Shown here piece by piece: positions 42,050-50,671 of a stretch of DNA of 64,000 nt. A program made the translations under genes and the position numbers. Origin of the DNA: Bog-473 sp963764305 (GTDB lineage: Bacteria > Actinomycetota > Acidimicrobiia > Acidimicrobiales > RAAP-2); assembly GCA_963764305.1 (NCBI GenBank), contig CAVXSD010000009.1, forward strand, positions 377,142-441,141, in the 5' to 3' direction. The notes under the pieces are model-generated. The model saw nothing but the letters and a program-made list of their open reading frames with translations, made no database searches and was not told the DNA's origin. Each line of letters begins with the position of its first letter. The stretch's first letter is position 1.

Positions 42050-42322
42050 TCAGTAATGACCGCGGTAGGCGGTCCAACCACCACCTCCCAGGCGAACCGG
42101 CGGCCACGGTCTGCCAGAGATCTCACCGCAGGCGAGGTCGAGGACCGGTTCATCTCCATCCTGAATCACTTCAGCGAGCACCTCGTAGGAGTTGCGGCCG
42201 ACATCATCGGTCAGGGAAACCAGCATCGTCGACGTTGCTCCCGGGTGGCGATCGTGCCACTCCTGCAAGTAGTCGCCGCCTCCCATCGCCTCACAGGCCA
42301 TAGCTGACGATTTCATCCCCAC
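42050..42322 (-). pseudogene. N-terminal fragment of a SAM-dependent methyltransferase
   Basis: The frame reads MACEAMGGGDYLQEWHDRHP, GATSTMLVSLTDDVGRNSYE and LAEVIQDGDEPVLDLACGEI. This is the start of a class I methyltransferase up to motif I (VLDLACG), after which the sequence degenerates into SGRPWPPVRLGGGGWTAYRG and stops. The remaining ~180 residues of such an enzyme are missing. It is clearly a truncated gene. Confidence 0.6.
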
Positions 42323-42531
42323 CTCAGCGAATAGTCAACCCGCACGCTCCTGCGCTGAGTATATGGTTGCCCTCGTTCGCCGGCTCTGGGTGCCGCCCTG
42401 CGGCACTTCAGGTATAGGCGGGCTTCGCCCGGCGGAATGGTCATCCCAGAGCGACGGTGGGCGGCCGATCGTCCGAGTGGACGATCTCGTGCGAACCTGC
42501 GAGTTTGGGAATCGACTGTCAGGAGGCCGCC

Positions 42532-43188
42532 ATGTCCCAGGTCCGAGTTCACAACTTCTCGATCTCCCTAGACGGGTTCGGGACCGGCACCGGCATCACC
42601 TTCGAGGCCCCGTTCGGTCACGCCGGGAACCGCCTGCACCAGTGGATGTTCGCCACCCGATTCTGGCGCTCGATGGTCGGCGAGCCCGGTGGCACCTCGG
42701 GTGTCGACCACTCGTTTGCCGACCGCCATGGCACCGGCATCGGTGCCGAGATCATGGGCCGGGGCAAGTTTGGTGTGCAGACCGGCCCGTGGACCGATGT
42801 GGGCACTGCCGACGAGTGGCGCGGCTGGTGGGGCCCGAACCCGCCGTTTCACACGCCGGTGTTCGTACTCACTCATCACCAGCGCCCGTCGATCGAGATG
42901 GAGGGCGGCACGGTGTTCCACTTCGTCGACGCCAGCCCGCAGGAAGCGCTCGCCCTCGCCCAAGAAGCAGCCGGGGACCTCGACGTGCGCATCGGCGGTG
43001 GCCCGATGGTCGTCCGCGACTTCCTCGCCGCCGACCTCATTGACTCGCTCCATGTAGTGCAGGTGCCGATCCTGCTCGGCCGTGGCGTTCGCCTGTGGGA
43101 CGGCGTCGGGGGGGTCGAGGAGCGCTACGACATCGAGGCGGTCTCGTCACCGAGCGGCGTCACCCACTTGACCTTCACGCGTCGATAA
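42532..43188 (+). CDS. RibD_C dihydrofolate-reductase-like protein, long form
   Basis: 218 residues from the ATG at 42532, with AGGAGG close upstream. Order: VHNFSISLDGFGTGTGITFE, LHQWMFATRFWRSMVGEPGG, GTGIGAEIMGRGKFGVQTGP, PVFVLTHHQRPSIEMEGGTV, FHFVDASPQEALALAQEAAG, LDVRIGGGPMVVRDFLAADL and HVVQVPILLGRGVRLWDGVG. This is the longer subgroup with the GGG nucleotide loop and the final LGRGxRLWDG strand. NADPH-dependent reduction is likely; the substrate is unknown. It is the second of three RibD_C genes in the region. Confidence 0.88.
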   Translation: MSQVRVHNFSISLDGFGTGTGITFEAPFGHAGNRLHQWMFATRFWRSMVGEPGGTSGVDHSFADRHGTGIGAEIMGRGKFGVQTGPWTDVGTADEWRGWWGPNPPFHTPVFVLTHHQRPSIEMEGGTVFHFVDASPQEALALAQEAAGDLDVRIGGGPMVVRDFLAADLIDSLHVVQVPILLGRGVRLWDGVGGVEERYDIEAVSSPSGVTHLTFTRR

Positions 43189-43329
43189 CCGATCCTGCGA
43201 ACCTCCTGCGACGTAGTTCGCCACCAATCCAAGACGCATTCCGACATCAGCTCAGACGAACTGACGACCATCCCAGAAACGCCGGACCTGGAACCAGAAG
43301 CGACCTGATTGAGCGTTGGCGTCCGGCTC

Positions 43330-43455
43330 GTGAATCTGGACGATCTGAGGCTGGCTCTCGATCGCGAAGGGATCACAGAGACCAACTACTTCGTGGGCGG
43401 CGATCAACCCGAACGGTATTGCCTCGGCTGGCTCCCAGCGGGCGGTCGGTCGTGA
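43330..43455 (+). pseudogene. Truncated 41-residue ORF
   Basis: The GTG at 43330 gives VNLDDLRLALDREGITETNY, FVGGDQPERYCLGWLPAGGR and a stop. The pattern (LDDLxxALxxxGI....Y.VGG...ERYCL) resembles the first third of a small actinobacterial protein whose remaining WRVFYSERG-type half is missing. Identification is tentative. It lies in a 398-base gap otherwise without genes. Confidence 0.35.
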
Positions 43456-43586
43456 ACGTTCGGCAAGGAGCTAGCGACGCAGGTGGGTGTCCCCGTTCGT
43501 CGGGACGGTGGGACAGTTCGGCACCTTGGGGGCAGGGGGGCGACTGCCCAGACTTATTGCTCGCCTACGAGCGCGAAACTGTGGAC

Positions 43587-44306
43587 ATGAACGACGATGA
43601 CCTGCTCGCCGAGCAGCGTTCGTACTATCGGGCGCGAGCGCCCGAGTATGACGAATGGTGGCAGCGACGGGGCCGTTATGACCGGGGCCAGGAACAGCTG
43701 CTCGAATGGCAGCGCCAAGTAGCGGTCGTGGACGACGCCCTAACCTCCTTTGGCGCTAAGGGCTCGGTCTTGGAACTGGCGGGGGGAACTGGTTGGTGGA
43801 CTGAGCGTCTCGCACGGATAGCCGACAGTCTCACCGTTGTGGACAGTTCGCCGGAGGTTCTCGCACTCAACCAGGAACGGGTGGGACGCTCGGATGTCAA
43901 CTATGTCGTAGAGGATCTCTTCGATTGGCACGCCGACTCCAAATATGACGCTGTGTTCTTTTCCTTCTGGCTTTCGCACGTACCAAGGGCCCGATTCGGC
44001 GAGTTCTGGTCCCTCGTTGACTCATGCCTCACTCCCTCGGGCCGGGCGTTCTTCGTCGACAATCGAAACGACCCAATGCCAGGCACGACCGTCAAGGATC
44101 CATTCGTCGTCAAATACGACACCGACCTTCACTTGCGTCGTCTTAACGACGGATCGCGGTACCGGGTTGTCAAGGTGATGTACGAGCCCGGTGAGCTGCA
44201 GTCACTTATCGAGGCAGAGGGTTGGACGACTGAGATCCAGGCGACGCGATGGTTCATTTTCGGCTCAGCCGGTCGCCTCCGAATTGAACTGCCCCCAAAC
44301 GCTTAA
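43587..44306 (+). CDS. Class I SAM-dependent methyltransferase
   Basis: 239 residues from the ATG at 43587. EQRSYYRARAPEYDEWWQRR is a typical opening, followed by GSVLELAGGTGWWTERLARI (motif I), SLTVVDSSPEVLALNQERVG (motif II), YDAVFFSFWLSHVPRARFGE (motif IV) and CLTPSGRAFFVDNRNDPMPG. The later LHLRRLNDGSRYRVVKVMYE suggests a substrate-binding sheet. The gene is intact and visibly less GC-rich than the genes before the tRNA. Substrate unknown. Confidence 0.88.
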   Translation: MNDDDLLAEQRSYYRARAPEYDEWWQRRGRYDRGQEQLLEWQRQVAVVDDALTSFGAKGSVLELAGGTGWWTERLARIADSLTVVDSSPEVLALNQERVGRSDVNYVVEDLFDWHADSKYDAVFFSFWLSHVPRARFGEFWSLVDSCLTPSGRAFFVDNRNDPMPGTTVKDPFVVKYDTDLHLRRLNDGSRYRVVKVMYEPGELQSLIEAEGWTTEIQATRWFIFGSAGRLRIELPPNA

Positions 44307-44560
44307 CGCCGGATTGGGGTGCAGCCAGCTGGCGTTGACCCAGTGGTTATCCCAGGACTTTCGCCAGCCCTCGGGGCCCGACCGCACGATCTTGCATGCA
44401 AACCGGAGAACGTTGGGCTCTTTCCGATTCTTCTGATAGTCCAAGAAGATGGGCTGATCGGAACCGGGACCGAAGTCTCCGATCTCGATCATCAAGTCCA
44501 GGTCGACCTCAGCGGATGCAAAGAACCGCTCGTAACCCCGGCACTTCGTCGATACCCCAA
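44265..44560 (-). pseudogene. SMI1/KNR4-like protein fragment
   Basis: Minus-strand reading from about 44560: ERFFASAEVDLDLMIEIGDF, GPGSDQPIFLDYQKNRKEPN, VLRFACKIVRSGPEGWRKSW and DNHWVNASWLHPNPALSVWG. The IGDFGPGSDxPIxLDY segment is characteristic of SMI1/KNR4 proteins, many of which are immunity proteins to secreted toxins. The upstream part is in another frame (MYLDLLGYRRS) and is cut off by the left end of the IS1380 element at about 44650. The 3' end overlaps the end of the methyltransferase gene on the other strand. Confidence 0.5.
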
Positions 44561-44674
44561 GAGATCGAGGTACATTGCCGGGACGGCAGGAATGGCGGTG
44601 GCGAGAGATGCAACTTCAACTAAGCCCTGATCCACCGACGAATAGAGTCTGATCGCGGTCGCGCATCCGCGAAA

Positions 44675-44738
44675 AGTGCCTTCCTGCAAGGGAAAATGGT
44701 GGTTACCACAACGACCACATCCCCTACCGGAAGGCACT
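44675..44738. other. 10-bp perfect inverted repeat before the IS1380 transposase
   Basis: AGTGCCTTCC (44675-44684) and GGAAGGCACT (44729-44738) frame the region just upstream of the transposase ATG at 44745. It may sequester the start or act as a subterminal site. Confidence 0.6.
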
Positions 44739-44744
44739 ATTTCG

Positions 44745-46067
44745 ATGCGCGTATCTTGCCACAGCCTCGACCGTCTCGACGTGACCTTCGACGACGAGCG
44801 TCTGGTGGCCAACGCTGGGCTTGATGCTGCCGGCGACATTGGCCCAGCATCTGGGCCTGCGGGAGCTCTTCGACGAACACGTCGACCTCGGCGATGCGGC
44901 GGGACGGGCCAATGTCGGCCACAAGGCCATGACGCTCGTCCACTCGGCGCTGGCCGGGGGCGACTCGATCGACGATGCCGATGTCCTGCGGGCGGGCGAC
45001 ACCCAGGCGGTGCTCGGCCACGTGGTGTTGGCGCCGTCGACGCTCGGAACGTTCCTGCGCAGCTTCACCTGGGGCCATGCTCGTCAGCTCGACCCGGTGG
45101 CCGGCGAGCTGCTGACACGGGCCTGGGCGGCCGGGGCGGGTCCGGGCGAGGAGCCGGTCACCATCGATGTCGACTCGTCTATCTACGAGACCTACGGGCT
45201 TGGCCAAACAGGGCGGGACCCACTTCACCTACAACCACGTGCGCGGCTACCACCCTCTCTACGCCGTGACGGCCGGCACCGGCGACGTCGTGCACGTCCG
45301 CCTGCGGGGCGGCAACGCCCACCGGGTCGGGGGCGGCCAGCTTCCTCACCGAGACGTTCGCCCGGGTGCGGGGGCGGGTGCCAGCGGGCCGATCGTCCTG
45401 CGGGCCGACTCGGGCTTCTACAGCCGCAACGTCGTCGACGCCTGCCGCCGGGCCGACGTGTCCTACTCGATCACCGCCAAACTCCACAAAGGCGGCGTGC
45501 AAACGGCCATCGCCGCCATCGACGAGTCCGCCTGGGTCGCCGATCCCCTACTTCCTCGACGGCGCCGACGTGGCCGAGACCACCTACCGGCCCTTCGGCA
45601 CCAAGGGCCAGCCGTGTCGGCTCATCGTGCGCCGGGTGCGGCCCACACCGGGCAGCCAGCTGGCGCTGTTCGTCGAGTTCGCCTACCACGCCTTCATCAC
45701 CGACCGCGAAGGCGACATGCTCGAGCTCGAGGCCGACCACCGCCGCCACGCCGAGATCGAGAACACCATCCGCGACCTCAAATACGGTGTCGGTCTCAAC
45801 CACCTGCCGTCGGGGCGCTTCGGGGCCAACGCCGCCTGGCTGGCTCTCAACGTCATCGCCCACAACCTGGCCCGCTTCAGCACCCGGCTCGGACTCGGCG
45901 ACACCCTCATCACCACCGAAACCCTCCGCCGCCACTACCTGAGCCTCCCGGGACGCCTCACCCGCTCGGCCCGACACCTCACCTTGCACCTGCCGGCCCG
46001 TTGGCCATGGGCGGAGCGCTTCGTCGCTGCGCTCACCTGGCACCGCAACGTCTTGCTCGTGACCTGA
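44745..46067 (+). pseudogene. IS1380-family transposase, multiply frameshifted
   Basis: The ATG at 44745 gives MRVSCHSLDRLDVTFDDERL. After one extra base near 44820 the frame becomes MLPATLAQHLGLRELFDEHV, MTLVHSALAGGDSIDDADVL and TLGTFLRSFTWGHARQLDPV, then EEPVTIDVDSSIYETYG with the first catalytic Asp. Another frame gives GGTHFTYNHVRGYHPLYAVT, and later SGPIVLRADSGFYSRNVVDA with the second Asp. The last frame gives EIENTIRDLKYGVGLNHLPS with the Glu of the DDE triad, and ANAAWLALNVIAHNLARFST. All domains of an IS1380 transposase are present, but at least four single-base changes make it inactive unless they are sequence errors. Confidence 0.8.
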
Positions 46068-46248
46068 CCGTTCGTGTGGACGTGGCCCGAGCACCCTGCG
46101 GCCGCCAGTGCAGATCGCCGATCACAAGAAGCTCTGGTTCAACGCGTCCCTGAACACGTCACAGCCACTGACCACCGCACGGCACAGACAGGAGAGTTAC
46201 ACATCGTTGGCAGAAGCCGTCGCACCGAGGCCGATCGGTGGATCAGGG

Positions 46249-46470
46249 CTAAGTCGGATGAATGAGTCGAATCCGTTCGACTGGCACCGACGGCGCGCCG
46301 TAGCACTCGACTAACTCGGTCCTGTACTTTGCGTCGTCGTAAAGGGCCCGGATAGGCATCCTCGAAGCGCCTGGCTTGTTCCCAGTCGGCCGGCCACACC
46401 TCCCGATCGACAAGCTCCAAGAGCAGCCCGGCAACGGGAGGGTGTCATCCACAACGCTTAAGAGATTAGG
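46249..46470 (-). pseudogene. Frameshifted remnant of an unrecognised protein
   Basis: Joined across breaks near 46436 and 46345, the minus strand reads VVDDTLP, then LELVDREVWPADWEQARRFE and DAYPGPL, then ALYDDAKYRTELVECYGAPS and VPVERIRLIHPT with a stop at 46249. The pieces are plainly coding (acidic helices, conserved-looking Trp and Tyr) but I do not know the family. It lies just right of the IS1380 element. Confidence 0.4.
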
Positions 46471-46589
46471 TGGGAGCGCCCACCTAATCGGAGCGTTCGG
46501 GGCTACCCCAAGGGGAATCCGGTGTGCAAACCTTGGCGGTCGTGAGTCTGGATTACGCCGCCAATCACCTGCTCGACGCTGTCTAGTAG

Positions 46590-46886
46590 GTGGCGGTCTC
46601 CGATGGTCCATTACAGACCAGACTGCAGACCGTCTGGGATGAATCGGCGCAGCACGGTTGGGAGAAACCTTGCCTCACGACCGAACTTCTGGCTCGATTC
46701 AAGGCACTCTGGGACCGGGTCACCGATCCGACGGCTGGTCCCCGAAGCACCAGGCTTCGGCAGTTGACAACGTCAGAGGCCCTCGCAGCCGTCGATGAGC
46801 AGATCGCCCTGGCGGTACAGACCGCGGTCACATCCTCTCAGGCTCCAGATGACGTCAGGCTCGCCACTCTTGGGGACTTGGAATAG
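46590..46886 (+). CDS. Hypothetical protein (98 aa)
   Basis: The GTG at 46590 opens VSDGPLQTRLQTVWDESAQH, then EKPCLTTELLARFKALWDRV, TRLRQLTTSEALAAVDEQIA and TAVTSSQAPDDVRLATLGDL. It is helical and soluble, with no motif I recognise and no clear ribosome binding site, so this is only a probable gene. It is 83 bases upstream of the DinB gene on the same strand. Confidence 0.45.
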   Translation: MAVSDGPLQTRLQTVWDESAQHGWEKPCLTTELLARFKALWDRVTDPTAGPRSTRLRQLTTSEALAAVDEQIALAVQTAVTSSQAPDDVRLATLGDLE

Positions 46887-46969
46887 CTGCATCTTGCCGG
46901 CGTTCGGGGCGAGGCAGCCTCCGCTGAAACTGAACAGGTTCTGTCCTCTTTCGATGCAAGACTCGGTCC

Positions 46970-47542
46970 ATGCCGCTAAACGCACCTCTGATCCAAAGTG
47001 AGCACGAAGGCCTCCTTGCCTTCCTCGAACACCAGCGTGAAGCAGTTCGCAATGCCACATACGGATTGCATGAGGATCAAGCTCGCCTCCAGCCAACACA
47101 GAGTGGGCTGAGTCTCGGAGGGCTCGTGAAGCACCTCACGGACGCAGAACGCGGCTGGACCGATCGCATCCTGGGCGTACCGCCAAGCGACACGACTTTC
47201 GACGACTACATGGCGAGTTTTGTCCTCTCAGAGGATGAGACGTTGGCTGCAGTCCTCCTGCAGTACGGAGAGACGTGCGCCCGAACCGACACAGTGATCA
47301 GTGAAATCGACGACTTGGGGCGTCGCGTACCCCTTCCCGAGGCGCCTTGGTTTCCTGATCCAGAGGACTGCACAGTCCGGTGGATCCTGCTCCACCTCAT
47401 CGAGGAAACCGCACGACATGCCGGTCATGCCGACATCATCCGCGAGGCTCTCGACGGAGCGTTGAGTGGTCCACTCATGGCAGCAGTGGAGGGATGGCCC
47501 GGAGACGGGTGGGTCAAACCCTGGCGGCCCCCGGCGGGATGA
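46970..47542 (+). CDS. DinB family protein (DUF664 type)
   Basis: 190 residues from the ATG at 46970. The four-helix metal-binding bundle shows SEHEGLLAFLEHQREAVRNA, GLSLGGLVKHLTDAERGWTD with the first His, RTDTVISEIDDLGRRVPLPE, and TVRWILLHLIEETARHAGHA with the HxxxH metal pair. Members are thiol-dependent transferases or detoxification enzymes, often linked to stress and antibiotic resistance. It has no Cys-rich N-terminus, unlike the DinB-like proteins at 16481 and 49527. Confidence 0.88.
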   Translation: MPLNAPLIQSEHEGLLAFLEHQREAVRNATYGLHEDQARLQPTQSGLSLGGLVKHLTDAERGWTDRILGVPPSDTTFDDYMASFVLSEDETLAAVLLQYGETCARTDTVISEIDDLGRRVPLPEAPWFPDPEDCTVRWILLHLIEETARHAGHADIIREALDGALSGPLMAAVEGWPGDGWVKPWRPPAG

Positions 47543-47630
47543 GCCTTCCGCCAACGAACTGACCGTCCGGCCGGGCGATAGGCGTCTCCAATCCGGCGAA
47601 TGGGGCACACCCTGAGGCGGTGTCTTTCGT

Positions 47631-48017
47631 TCAGCCGAGTTGAATGAGCCCAGCCGAAGTCGGCGTGAAGCCACAGGATTGGAAATAGAACTTCGCGAGT
47701 TCCTCGTCGAAGTCAACATGCAGCCACTCACAGCCTGCTCTCTGGCATTCGGACCGCACAATCTCAATCATCTGAGTGCCGATGCCCCGGCTGCGGTCCG
47801 CATTGGCAACCATCGTGTCTTGAATCCAAACATGCGTAAACGCCCACACGACACTGGCAAATCCGACGAGGCGTCTGTCGTCTCGTGCAACAACCCAACC
47901 GAGGCTGTGCTTAGCGAGGAGGTCATTCCAGTTCCATTGGTCGTCGGAGTACACCCGAGTCTCGAAGGCTTCGGCGTGGAGTCCGTTGACCTCGGCATTC
48001 TCAAAGGACCACGCCAT
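47631..48017 (-). CDS. GNAT family N-acetyltransferase
   Basis: 128 residues. FETRVYSDDQWNWNDLLAKH and LGWVVARDDRRLVGFASVVW form the first half. The acetyl-CoA loop is TMVANADRSRGIGTQMIEIV with R-G-I-G-T, and the end is EWLHVDFDEELAKFYFQSCG with FTPTSAGLIQL. This is a compact GNAT enzyme for an unknown amine. It stands alone between the DinB gene and the isoprenylcysteine methyltransferase-like gene. Confidence 0.87.
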   Translation of the reverse strand: MAWSFENAEVNGLHAEAFETRVYSDDQWNWNDLLAKHSLGWVVARDDRRLVGFASVVWAFTHVWIQDTMVANADRSRGIGTQMIEIVRSECQRAGCEWLHVDFDEELAKFYFQSCGFTPTSAGLIQLG

Positions 48018-48146
48018 TCGTAGCTGACAGGTATCCGCGGAGATATCTGGAACGCCCTCACGCAGCGCCCGCTCCCGGCCGCGTACTGGGCGACCCTGAC
48101 TCCATTCATTTGGTCGGAATTGGGGACACCTCGACCGGATGGCGGC

Positions 48147-48703
48147 TCAGAATATGAAAGGAATCAGCTTCTTTGTTGAGCGCTTGTATGCCGGATAGGC
48201 GTCGGGAAAGAGGCGCTCCATAGTGTGCCCCTCGACGGTTGCGCTATAGACGAAATAGGCGCCCATCAACGCGACGGCGACGAGCCAATACCAGCTGACG
48301 GCTACCGCTGTCCCGATGGCAGCGAGCATGATTCCCGAGTAGATGGGGTTGCGGATGTACTGGTACGGACCGGTTGTGACCAACTCCGCATCCACTTTCT
48401 CGGACATCGGGGCGCCCCAGTTCCGTCCCAGATGGACCCGTGCCCACACCGCCAGCCCCAACCCCATCAAGAACAGGGCCATGCGAATTCCTTGGAGAAC
48501 GGGGATACTGCACGATGGCATGGTGACCTTTTTGAAGGCTCCCGAGCGAACGACCAAGAGCACGATACCACAAATATGGCGACCCTAAAGCCCACGAACT
48601 GTCTTCCGGACTGAGCTTCCCTCTTTGCACTCAGGGCAGCCACCAGCCATGCAAACCAGAAGACGGCCCACAAGCTGTAGATGACGTAGTCGATGAGGTG
48701 CAT
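48147..48703 (-). CDS. Isoprenylcysteine-methyltransferase-like membrane protein (frameshift near 48560)
   Basis: The ATG at 48703 begins MHLIDYVIYSLWAVFWFAWL and VAALSAKREAQSGRQFVGFR in one frame. One base later the other frame continues LLVVRSGAFKKVTM, LQGIRMALFLMGLGLAVWAR, VHLGRNWGAPMSEKVDAELV, TTGPYQYIRNPIYSGIMLAA and GHTMERLFPDAYPAYKRSTK. The GPYxxIRNPIYxG and MERxFPxxYxxYKxxT motifs mark the ICMT/PEMT family: integral membrane SAM-dependent methyltransferases with about five helices. One repaired base gives a normal ~185-residue protein. The substrate may be a lipid or an isoprenoid. Confidence 0.8.
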
Positions 48704-49073
48704 GGACGGATTGCGATGGTAACGGGGTCAACGTCCATGTGAGATGACCTGCGTTCCGACCGTCCACTGCGTTGCAGTCCTGACTTCGTCACGCCACGCC
48801 CGGTTACTGCGAGGAGATCCTAAGGGTCGATGGCATGACAGATGCAGAGCGGAGTTTCTGAGGCAAGCCACTCGGCAACTCAGCTCCGTGCGGGCTAACG
48901 ACGGGCATTCGCTGGAGACTTCTTGGCCATCCCAGACCCGGCGTTCTATGGGCTACCCGTGCCTGCCGTCTCGCAGCTTGCTGCCGCTCCCGCGGCACTT
49001 CCCGCCCTGATGGACGAAGGGCAGTCGATCCGCGAGGATTCTGGGACGGCGTTCGCCTGTGGGAAGGAGGCCA
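48704..49073. other. Intergenic, no gene seen
   Basis: 370 bases between the divergent membrane methyltransferase and SnoaL genes. GGAAGGAGG at 49062-49070 is the ribosome binding site of the latter. Nothing else was recognised. Confidence 0.5.
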
Positions 49074-49427
49074 ATGTCGGAGGAAGCCAATCTTGCCGTC
49101 ATCGAAGCGATGTGGCTGGCCTGGAACGAGAAGCGCCTCAATGACGCTGCCGACTCGGTAGCCAAGGATGCCCACTTTTGCCACTTCACTCTCGGAATCG
49201 AACTTCACGGGCGAGAAGCGATTCGTGACCTCATGGAGCAGTCACTGGCGGCGCTTCCCGAGAGGAGGAGCACCGTCCTCCACAGCCACTCTGCCGACGA
49301 CTACGTCATTACAGAGAATCACTATGAGGCAGTGCGAACCGAATCGGGCCAACCCTTGACGAAGGACATCTGCTACATCTTCCGACTAGACGACGGGCAG
49401 ATCGTCGAATGGCGCGAATACGGGTAG
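49074..49427 (+). CDS. SnoaL-like protein
   Basis: 117 residues from the ATG at 49074, 3-4 bases after GGAAGGAGG. The NTF2 fold shows LAVIEAMWLAWNEKRLNDAA, DAHFCHFTLGIELHGREAIR, STVLHSHSADDYVITENHYE and KDICYIFRLDDGQIVEWREY. The closing strand IVEWREYG is the usual SnoaL ending. Substrate unknown. The gene is intact. Confidence 0.82.
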   Translation: MSEEANLAVIEAMWLAWNEKRLNDAADSVAKDAHFCHFTLGIELHGREAIRDLMEQSLAALPERRSTVLHSHSADDYVITENHYEAVRTESGQPLTKDICYIFRLDDGQIVEWREYG

Positions 49428-49526
49428 GGCGGGCAGCTAGGCGGGGCAGCGGGACATATTCGGGAGGGCCATCGACCGGGTCGGCCCGATCCCCAAGGGC
49501 CATGCTTTATAGCTCGGCGACCAAGG

Positions 49527-50048
49527 TCAGCGGGGTCTCGACCTGAGAATGGCAAGGCCATTGTCCACATCCACCAGATGGTGGTGCGAGTCGTGGAGCG
49601 CGTGCTCGAGAAGCCCACGGACGTCGCTCCGCGAATCGCCGATCGTGATGCCTCGGGACCATGAAGCGGGCCCTGACTCCTGAGCCAAGTCGGCAAGTCT
49701 TCTAGTGTGACTTTGGAGCTCCAGCCCAACGACACTCGGGTCTTGGCTGGCATAGCTTGCAGAAGCGCTCTGAACGAGTTCCTCACCGGCGATCTCGGGG
49801 AACCTGGGCTCATCGATCGTCAACGCCTGCTCGACGCCAAAGACGTGAAGTGCCGTGACGTCCCTACTGTGAGCCGCATATTCGAGTGCCGACCATGTTT
49901 CAGGCGCTGGTCTCAGCCGAAGTTCGTCGCCAACATCGAGCAGGAGTTGAATCCATTGCGGCCCAAGATCTCGGATCGCGTCCAACAGCAGCACCGGCTC
50001 ATACTCAGAGCCATCGAAGCCACATGCCTCACATTGCTCGTGATCCAC
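49527..50048 (-). CDS. DinB-superfamily protein with N-terminal CxxCGFD motif
   Basis: 173 residues from the GTG at 50048 (AGGGAG 7 bases upstream); a longer frame to 50156 is Arg-rich and not coding. It opens VDHEQCEACGFDGSEYEPVL, then LLLDAIRDLGPQWIQLLLDV, ETWSALEYAAHSRDVTALHV with the first His, FGVEQALTIDEPRFPEI and GLLEHALHDSHHHLVDVDNG with the second His pair. The CxxCGFD opening is shared with the protein at 16481, so both belong to the same subgroup of DinB proteins with a possible extra metal site. Confidence 0.8.
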   Translation of the reverse strand: MDHEQCEACGFDGSEYEPVLLLDAIRDLGPQWIQLLLDVGDELRLRPAPETWSALEYAAHSRDVTALHVFGVEQALTIDEPRFPEIAGEELVQSASASYASQDPSVVGLELQSHTRRLADLAQESGPASWSRGITIGDSRSDVRGLLEHALHDSHHHLVDVDNGLAILRSRPR

Positions 50049-50186
50049 GCTGAACTCCCTTCGGCAACCTCTCCACTCTCGTTGCCAGAGAAGGCGACCT
50101 CTCTGAGGGTCTCTCGAGTGACCCTTACGACGCTGCCGGGACGGGGTGCCACCCACCGGCGCACAACGGGGAACCTGTCCCCCGAC

Positions 50187-50621
50187 TCAGGACTCAGGAT
50201 TCCGGTGAACAGGTAAGAGGCGCTTCGCTTCACGCTGGGTTTCGAGGACTGTCGTGAGTTGGCTCAGGGCGTCTGGGTTCTCGCTCACCCGATTGTGGCG
50301 CTCCTCGGGGTCCGCGGTCAGGTTGTGCAGCTCGAAGAACGGGCTGGCAGCGGCAGCCGCAAATGGGCTCTTGGGGATGCCGTGATCGGCATTCCAGTCG
50401 TCGAGCCGTTCGTAGTAGTGGTTGAGCTTCCAGAGCTCCTCGGAGCCGTCGGGACCGGTCGCGAGGGTGACGATCACAGATTCGACCCGTGAGGGCGAAG
50501 CAGCGGGGTCAAAGGGCTTTCCGCTCAGCAGGTTGGTCTGGTTGAGGCCCCTCGAAATGTAGTCCTCGGTCATGAAGTAGATCGGCGAAGCCATGTCTGA
50601 GGATGTTGTCTTACCTGTCAC
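50187..50621 (-). pseudogene. C-terminal fragment of a sulfatase
   Basis: The frame reads SPIYFMTEDYISRGLNQTNL, ESVIVTLATGPDGSEELWKL, NHYYERLDDWNADHGIPKSP and FFELHNLTADPEERHNRVSE with ALSQLTTVLETQREAKRLLP. The ELHNLTADPEERxN segment is the typical end of arylsulfatases (YDLxxDPxExxNL). The catalytic N-terminal domain with the formylglycine CxPxR site is missing, so this is a truncated gene. No start signal is convincing. Confidence 0.6.
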
Positions 50622-50671
50622 GACCCGGCTCAGGTCCCGTCCGGGTAGAGGCTGGGCCTCGTCGTGTCGAA

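Larger units (their letters stand above)
44650..46124 (+). mobile_element. Decayed IS1380-family insertion sequence (ends tentative)
   Basis: Contains one transposase gene with at least four frame breaks. TGATCGCGGTCGCGC at 44650 resembles the reverse complement of GCAGATCGCCGATCA ending at 46124, with one gap, which would give an element of about 1.47 kb, a normal size. No target duplication was seen. Confidence 0.5.
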
